DNA of 47,713 nucleotides from Paenibacillus senegalensis JC66 (GTDB lineage Bacteria > Bacillota > Bacilli > Paenibacillales > NBRC-103111): contig NZ_HE610957.1 of NCBI RefSeq assembly GCF_000285515.1, forward strand, positions 1,309,462-1,357,174. Reading direction: 5' to 3'. Both the position numbers and the translations under genes were made by a program. Positions 44,219 to 47,713 of the stretch are shown piece after piece (position 1 is the stretch's first letter; each line of letters opens with the position of its first letter). The notes beneath the pieces are model-generated. The model saw only the letters and a program-made list of their open reading frames with translations, was not told the DNA's origin and did no database searches.

Positions 44219-45423
44219 ACGGAGCCTCCATTCAGTTGAGACACTTTCTCGTTCCACCGGACCGGATAATCGTACATCCAGGACAGCGACTGTTTATTGG
44301 ATGCCTTCAGAAATTGCGGGAGCATGAGATCGCGGAAAAACACTTGAACCGGGCTGGTCGCGTGTTTGCGCTGGCCGATGGAACGCGAATAACGCACAAT
44401 CCGTTCTACCCGTTCCTTTCTTAGCTGCTGGAAAAGAGCAAACGCTTGGTGGATATGCTCACTATCTCTCACGCATTTGGCAAGTACGAGAGCATCCTCC
44501 AGAGCGAGCGATGCGCCTTGACCCGCATTCGGAGAAACGGCATGAATGGCGTCTCCGATCAGCACGGCTCTATTGGTATGCCACACCGGCTGGGTAAGCA
44601 TATCGTAGATGGGGTAGGCGTTGATGTTGGCATCAGTTCCCTGGATAATGTCCAGAATCGGAGCCGGATCATCGCTATATAGATCGTCAATCGTTTTCCT
44701 CCATTGAGCCTCCGGGATCGATTGCAGGCTTTTGCGTGTTGGCGTTCCATTCATAGACATGTTGCCGAACCAGTAAATCTCTCCATCCTCTTTTACTAAA
44801 TAGCCGAAAAATGCGCGTTTGCCAAACACCATATTTTGAACGCCGGGCTCAGGAGCGAGGCCTTGTACGCGAGAAAAGCCGCCAAAGCTGATCAGGCCAG
44901 TAAAAGAAGGGGGTGCGGCATCAGGTAAAAGCTCTTTACGTACCCGGGAGTGAATCCCGTCACAGCCGATCAAAAAATCTCCGGTTGTCGAGCTGCCGTC
45001 ATGAAAGTAAGCCGTTATTTCATTTCCGCTTCTTTCTATCCCGGTCAGTTTTTTTCCAAAAGAAACGGGAATGTTCTCTCGTTCCGTTTGCTCCAGCAGC
45101 ACCTGCTGCAGCAGGCTTCGCTTAACCGTTACCCCATGAGGCTTGTGCGGATCACCGATTGCGCCTAACTGCTTGCCTGCACCATTGCGAAAGCTCATCA
45201 CCCGCATTTCAAAGCCGGACTCCCGGATGGCTTCACCAACTCCAAGCTCGTCTAATACGCCAAGCCCATTGCGCCCAACATTGAGGAACAAGCCACCATA
45301 AGGGTTTGGCTCCTCCTCAGCTTCAAAAACTTCCGGTAAACAGCCGGCCCGTTTTAAAAACAAGGCAGCCGCCGGTCCGGCAACTCCTCCTCCGATAATT
45401 AGCGCTTTTTTCATGAATTTCAT
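44212..45423 (-). CDS. FAD-dependent aromatic-type monooxygenase
   Basis: A 403-aa flavoprotein hydroxylase of the PHBH/UbiH group. It has the FAD dinucleotide motif ALIIGGGVAGPAAALFLKRAG, the DG motif LIGCDGIHSRVR, and the second FAD motif VLIGDAIHAVSPNAGQGASLALEDA. It is cytoplasmic, without a signal. AAGGAG is 10 nt upstream of ATG 45423. It overlaps the multicopper oxidase start, so the pair is co-expressed, and it lies divergent from a MarR gene with palindromic sites in between. Such flavoenzymes hydroxylate phenols, quinones or antibiotics; the substrate here is unknown. Confidence 0.9.
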   Translation of the reverse strand: MKFMKKALIIGGGVAGPAAALFLKRAGCLPEVFEAEEEPNPYGGLFLNVGRNGLGVLDELGVGEAIRESGFEMRVMSFRNGAGKQLGAIGDPHKPHGVTVKRSLLQQVLLEQTERENIPVSFGKKLTGIERSGNEITAYFHDGSSTTGDFLIGCDGIHSRVRKELLPDAAPPSFTGLISFGGFSRVQGLAPEPGVQNMVFGKRAFFGYLVKEDGEIYWFGNMSMNGTPTRKSLQSIPEAQWRKTIDDLYSDDPAPILDIIQGTDANINAYPIYDMLTQPVWHTNRAVLIGDAIHAVSPNAGQGASLALEDALVLAKCVRDSEHIHQAFALFQQLRKERVERIVRYSRSIGQRKHATSPVQVFFRDLMLPQFLKASNKQSLSWMYDYPVRWNEKVSQLNGGSVC

Positions 45424-45471
45424 TGTTTTTGTTCTCCTTTCGTTACGTAATTATGTGTTATGTGATTAAAT

Positions 45472-45494
45472 ATTATCTTAAAAATTAAGATAAT
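45472..45494. promoter_or_regulatory. MarR-type operator palindrome, site 1
   Basis: ATTATCTTAA-AAA-TTAAGATAAT: perfect 10-bp arms around 3 bp, the longest of the four sites. It lies ~50 nt before the monooxygenase ATG, in its promoter region. Confidence 0.75.
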
Positions 45495-45577
45495 AAGTTA
45501 AATAAAATACTTAAAAGAAAGATACTAAGTGGGTGAAAATCTTCAAGATGATTCAAGATGAGTACCAAGTGGATTGA

Positions 45578-45594
45578 ATCTTAAAAATTAAGAT
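45578..45594. promoter_or_regulatory. MarR-type operator palindrome, site 2
   Basis: ATCTTAA-AAA-TTAAGAT, the same architecture as site 1. Two tandem TTCAAGATGA decamers lie just upstream at 45542-45561 and may be degenerate half sites. Confidence 0.7.
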
Positions 45595-45685
45595 AAATAT
45601 TCAGAGTCCCTAACGTTACAATTAATTGGACGATGTAATCTAGATTCTTTAAAGTCCTCACCATGTAAATTAGCGCTGTACTTGC

Positions 45686-45706
45686 TATAATCTTAATTAT
45701 TAAGAT
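45686..45706 (+). promoter_or_regulatory. marR-type gene -10 box overlapping operator site 3
   Basis: ATCTTAA-TTA-TTAAGAT (45690-45706) overlaps TATAAT (45686-45691), a candidate -10 of the regulator gene. Binding there would block transcription, consistent with autoregulation. The -35 is weak. Confidence 0.6.
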
Positions 45707-45727
45707 AATTAACCCCGGATTGCTGAA

Positions 45728-45744
45728 ATCTTAAAAATTAAGAT
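45728..45744. promoter_or_regulatory. MarR-type operator palindrome, site 4
   Basis: ATCTTAA-AAA-TTAAGAT, in the leader between the candidate -10 and the regulator gene. Confidence 0.7.
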
Positions 45745-45911
45745 AAATGGTTACAGTTGTTTTTCATTCCCTTATGTAGGATACAATGCTTCTCACATAG
45801 GTAACACCGTCTTAAGATCAGCAAGCAAACTAGACTTTAGTCGTGGAACCAGTCTATAATATGACCACAAAGTGGAACGGATGTTTTGCAGAAAAAAGGG
45901 AGATGCAAATT

Positions 45912-46424
45912 ATGGACCCTAAACGACCTATACCCGATTCCAAGCTCGAGCAATTTCTTGAGGAAGAATCGAAGGGGATGTCTACCCAAACGATAATGTT
46001 CCATCAGATGGTGGCGGCTTATCTTGGTCTTAATATTACGGATCATAAAATATTGGATTTCGTGCTGGGAGCCGGAAAAGTAACGGCCGGACGGCTTGCG
46101 GAAATGACCGGGCTGACGACTGGAGCGATAACGAGTGCACTGAACCGCTTGGAGAAGTCTGGATATGTCCGCAGGGTAAAGGATCCCGGCGATCTTCGTA
46201 TAGTATGGGTGGAGCCCCAGTCGGACAACTTGTACAAGCTCAAGGAGGTTTTCGCTCCACTAGCTCAAGCGATGAACGGCCTTTACTCGAAATACAAACC
46301 TGAAGAACTGCGGCTGCTGCTTGATTTTCTGGAGCAGTCGAATCGGATTATGGCAGAGCAGACGCAGCGGCTAAAGGAGCAGGTGCGTAAAGGAAAAGCA
46401 GCACCAAATCATGAAGAGGCATGA
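45912..46424 (+). CDS. MarR-family transcriptional regulator
   Basis: A 170-aa winged helix-turn-helix repressor. The core GLNITDHKILDFVLGAGKVTAGRLAEMTGLTTGAITSALNRLEKSGYVRR is the MarR DNA-binding domain with a recognition helix, and DPGDLRIVWV is the wing. N- and C-terminal helices would form the dimer. Start is ATG 45912, with GGGAG 9 nt upstream; the open frame to 45843 is rejected. It is divergent from the monooxygenase-multicopper oxidase pair, with four matching palindromes in the gap, so it very likely controls that pair and itself. MarR proteins usually release DNA on binding phenols or quinones or on thiol oxidation; no obvious sensing cysteine is seen in the core. Confidence 0.92.
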   Translation: MDPKRPIPDSKLEQFLEEESKGMSTQTIMFHQMVAAYLGLNITDHKILDFVLGAGKVTAGRLAEMTGLTTGAITSALNRLEKSGYVRRVKDPGDLRIVWVEPQSDNLYKLKEVFAPLAQAMNGLYSKYKPEELRLLLDFLEQSNRIMAEQTQRLKEQVRKGKAAPNHEEA

Positions 46425-46545
46425 GTTATTCTTTTTTCAGTTTGCGTTAGCCTTTAATGCTTGTCATGAAACTGCCGATTAACTGTGAATGACAGTTGCG
46501 CAGAGGGTGGTGGGGACGTTGCGCTCGTCCCTCTTTGTCGCCTGT

Positions 46546-46618
46546 TCGTTGCCTGGACTCGATCCGCTGCGCTCTCCCCTCTTTTTTCTCTGTCGTTGCC
46601 CGGACTCGATCCGCTGCG
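46546..46618 (+). repeat. 26-bp direct repeat, period 47 bp
   Basis: TCGTTGCCTGGACTCGATCC plus CGCTGCG at 46546-46571 recurs at 46593-46618 with one mismatch. Confidence 0.8.
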
Positions 46619-46624
46619 GATTCA

Positions 46625-46745
46625 AACGCTCGCCATTGTCCTTATTTTTCATTTTTTGGGTTTTTGTCACAGATAAGAGCGAGGAGGAGCGTTAGAAATA
46701 AAACCCCTGCTTTTTCGGCTAAATAAGAGCGAGGGCGAGCGTTAG
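46625..46745. repeat. Three copies of the dispersed repeat
   Basis: A reversed copy (46625-46647) faces a forward copy (46676-46695, AGAGCGAGGAGGAGCGTTAG). A second forward copy (46726-46745) is identical over 20 nt to 16004-16023. Confidence 0.8.
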
Positions 46746-46795
46746 CGTAAGACAGCACACGGGCCGCCTAAAGAAACAGCGGCCTGCCGCTTAGT

Positions 46796-47713
46796 TTAGA
46801 GCTGCAGAAGACGGACTGCAAGCATTACGGCAAACAGAAAACCACCCCCTGCAATCCAATAATAGTCACGATGCTGCATCTGCAGGTGAACCGAAGTAGT
46901 TCTCTGCTGACTGATGGATGTGTATCCCCTCATTTCCAGGGCCTGCGAAGTTTGCTCGGCCAATTGTAGAAGGGAGAGAACAAAAGGAATGCTGACCGCC
47001 GGCAAATCCTTTATTTTGACCGTACCTGGCTTCGCAGCAGAACGGCCGCGGGCCCGGGCAATTCGCGAGAACCGCTGCCATTCCTGAAACATTAGAGGGA
47101 TGAAGCGAAATATGAGCGCCACCGAAAGCGCCAAAGCTTCCACCGGGAATCCCCAGCGCTGCATAAAGGCAAGAGACTGCTTAAGCCCCTGTTTCATTCT
47201 TAAATACCCGACCGCAAGAGGAAAAATAACACCAAGTACCATAGCACAGCCAAGTTTGCCCAGTTGTAGTGCGGTAGCCCAAGCAGGCTGAAATGAAAAG
47301 CCGATCTCTAGCAGCGAGTTTCCGGCAAAGGAAAGCTGTAAACCGGACACAACGGCCGTGACCCCGATAAAGATCAGCAGCACCTTGATCACCTTCTGCA
47401 CCGAATGCCAGCCTACCTTACTGATCGTAAAAGCTGCCGTTGTAATCGCTATGGAAACGATAAGGCCCGTAAGACTGTTTTGCAGAAAGATGCCGATAGA
47501 CAGCAGCATGTAAACAAGCCAGAGCGCTCGCGGATCACGCTCCTTAAGCCTCCCCAAAGCAGCTGCCCGCGAGTCCCGCGATGCGGGCGGCGCGGCGCTT
47601 TCGCTCGCTGCAGGCTCCGGCGCGGGCAGCACGGCGCTTTCGCTCGCTGCGGGCTCCGGCGCGGGCAGCACGGCGCTTTCGCTCGCTGCGGGCTCCGGCG
47701 CGGGCAGCACGGC
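46796..47713 (-). CDS. EcfT/CbiQ-type ECF transporter permease, 5' end off window
   Basis: The membrane-spanning T component of energy-coupling factor transporters, which link ATPases to a vitamin- or metal-binding S component. About 250 residues show 5-6 helices and the two coupling-helix motifs with Ala-Arg-Gly and similar charges: ARARGRSAAKPG and QALEMRGY. The N-terminus is a Pro/Ala/Glu/Ser linker built from 13-residue repeats (VLPAPEPAASESA) and runs off the window. The true start is therefore unknown; a GTG at 47710 is only the last in-frame candidate. The linker could join to an upstream domain, possibly an ATPase. Which nutrient is transported is unknown. Confidence 0.85.
   Translation of the reverse strand, partial: AVLPAPEPAASESAVLPAPEPAASESAVLPAPEPAASESAAPPASRDSRAAALGRLKERDPRALWLVYMLLSIGIFLQNSLTGLIVSIAITTAAFTISKVGWHSVQKVIKVLLIFIGVTAVVSGLQLSFAGNSLLEIGFSFQPAWATALQLGKLGCAMVLGVIFPLAVGYLRMKQGLKQSLAFMQRWGFPVEALALSVALIFRFIPLMFQEWQRFSRIARARGRSAAKPGTVKIKDLPAVSIPFVLSLLQLAEQTSQALEMRGYTSISQQRTTSVHLQMQHRDYYWIAGGGFLFAVMLAVRLLQL
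47594..47713. repeat. 39-bp in-frame tandem repeats inside the EcfT gene
   Basis: GGCGCTTTCGCTCGCTGC begins copies at 47594, 47633 and 47672, with a fourth starting at 47711. The copies are almost identical and encode the 13-residue linker repeats. Confidence 0.9.

Larger units (their letters stand above)
46425..46795. other. Repeat-rich intergenic region
   Basis: No supported gene is seen. It holds a direct repeat of 26 bp (46546-46571 and 46593-46618) and several copies of the dispersed GAGCGTTAG repeat (46625-46647 reversed, 46676-46695, 46726-46745). Confidence 0.6.

Overview
The window reads as a chromosome segment of a spore-forming, moderate-GC Firmicute, most likely Paenibacillaceae. 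This is inferred from gene order and content: ysoA-tig-clpX-lonB-lonA-ysxC-hemA-hemX-hemC-hemD-hemB-hemL-spoVID followed by a T-box leader, the arrangement known around these genes in Bacillus subtilis. Sporulation genes (spoVID, lonB, a cwlD-like amidase) and a cobA-hemD fusion fit this. No transposase gene, rRNA or CRISPR array was seen.

Left part (1-14.5 kb, nearly all minus strand): a T-box leader reads out of the window, presumably into valS. It is followed by a small plus-strand membrane ORF and spoVID. A very complete tetrapyrrole cluster comes next. hemA-hemX-sirC-hemC-cobA/hemD-hemB appears to be one transcription unit with an extended -10 upstream of hemA. hemE-hemH-hemY-hemL plus a 36-aa membrane ORF is a second unit with its own sigma-A promoter. 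Together they carry glutamyl-tRNA to uroporphyrinogen III, on to coproheme, and off to sirohydrochlorin/siroheme. Only the last coproheme decarboxylase step is absent.

Middle (14.5-29.6 kb, minus strand apart from one amidase): speD, two unrecognised proteins, a 1.2-kb gene-free island of several repeat types, then ysxC, lonA, lonB, ispG, clpX, clpP, tig and ysoA. This is a protein quality-control block with the isoprenoid gene ispG inside it. A plus-strand CwlD-like amidase lies between lonB and ispG.

Right part (29.6-47.7 kb): tRNA-Arg(UCU) with its own promoter and terminator, an ECF sigma/anti-sigma pair, an MBL-fold hydrolase, a small membrane protein, an alpha/beta hydrolase, a 12-bp tandem repeat array, a ROK kinase-nagA operon, a methyltransferase, glutamate dehydrogenase and an nfeD/SPFH pair. 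A stress-type locus follows: a membrane-anchored multicopper oxidase overlapping an FAD monooxygenase, divergent from a MarR regulator, with four identical-architecture palindromes between them. The window ends in an EcfT-like permease whose N-terminal part is encoded by 39-bp tandem repeats.

The most notable unexplained material is the four-palindrome MarR locus, a dispersed intergenic repeat family ending in GAGCGTTAG, two different 12-bp tandem arrays, an elaborate hairpin element between cwlD and ispG, an orphan terminator before the ECF operon, and a short conserved-looking coding relic beside the multicopper oxidase.
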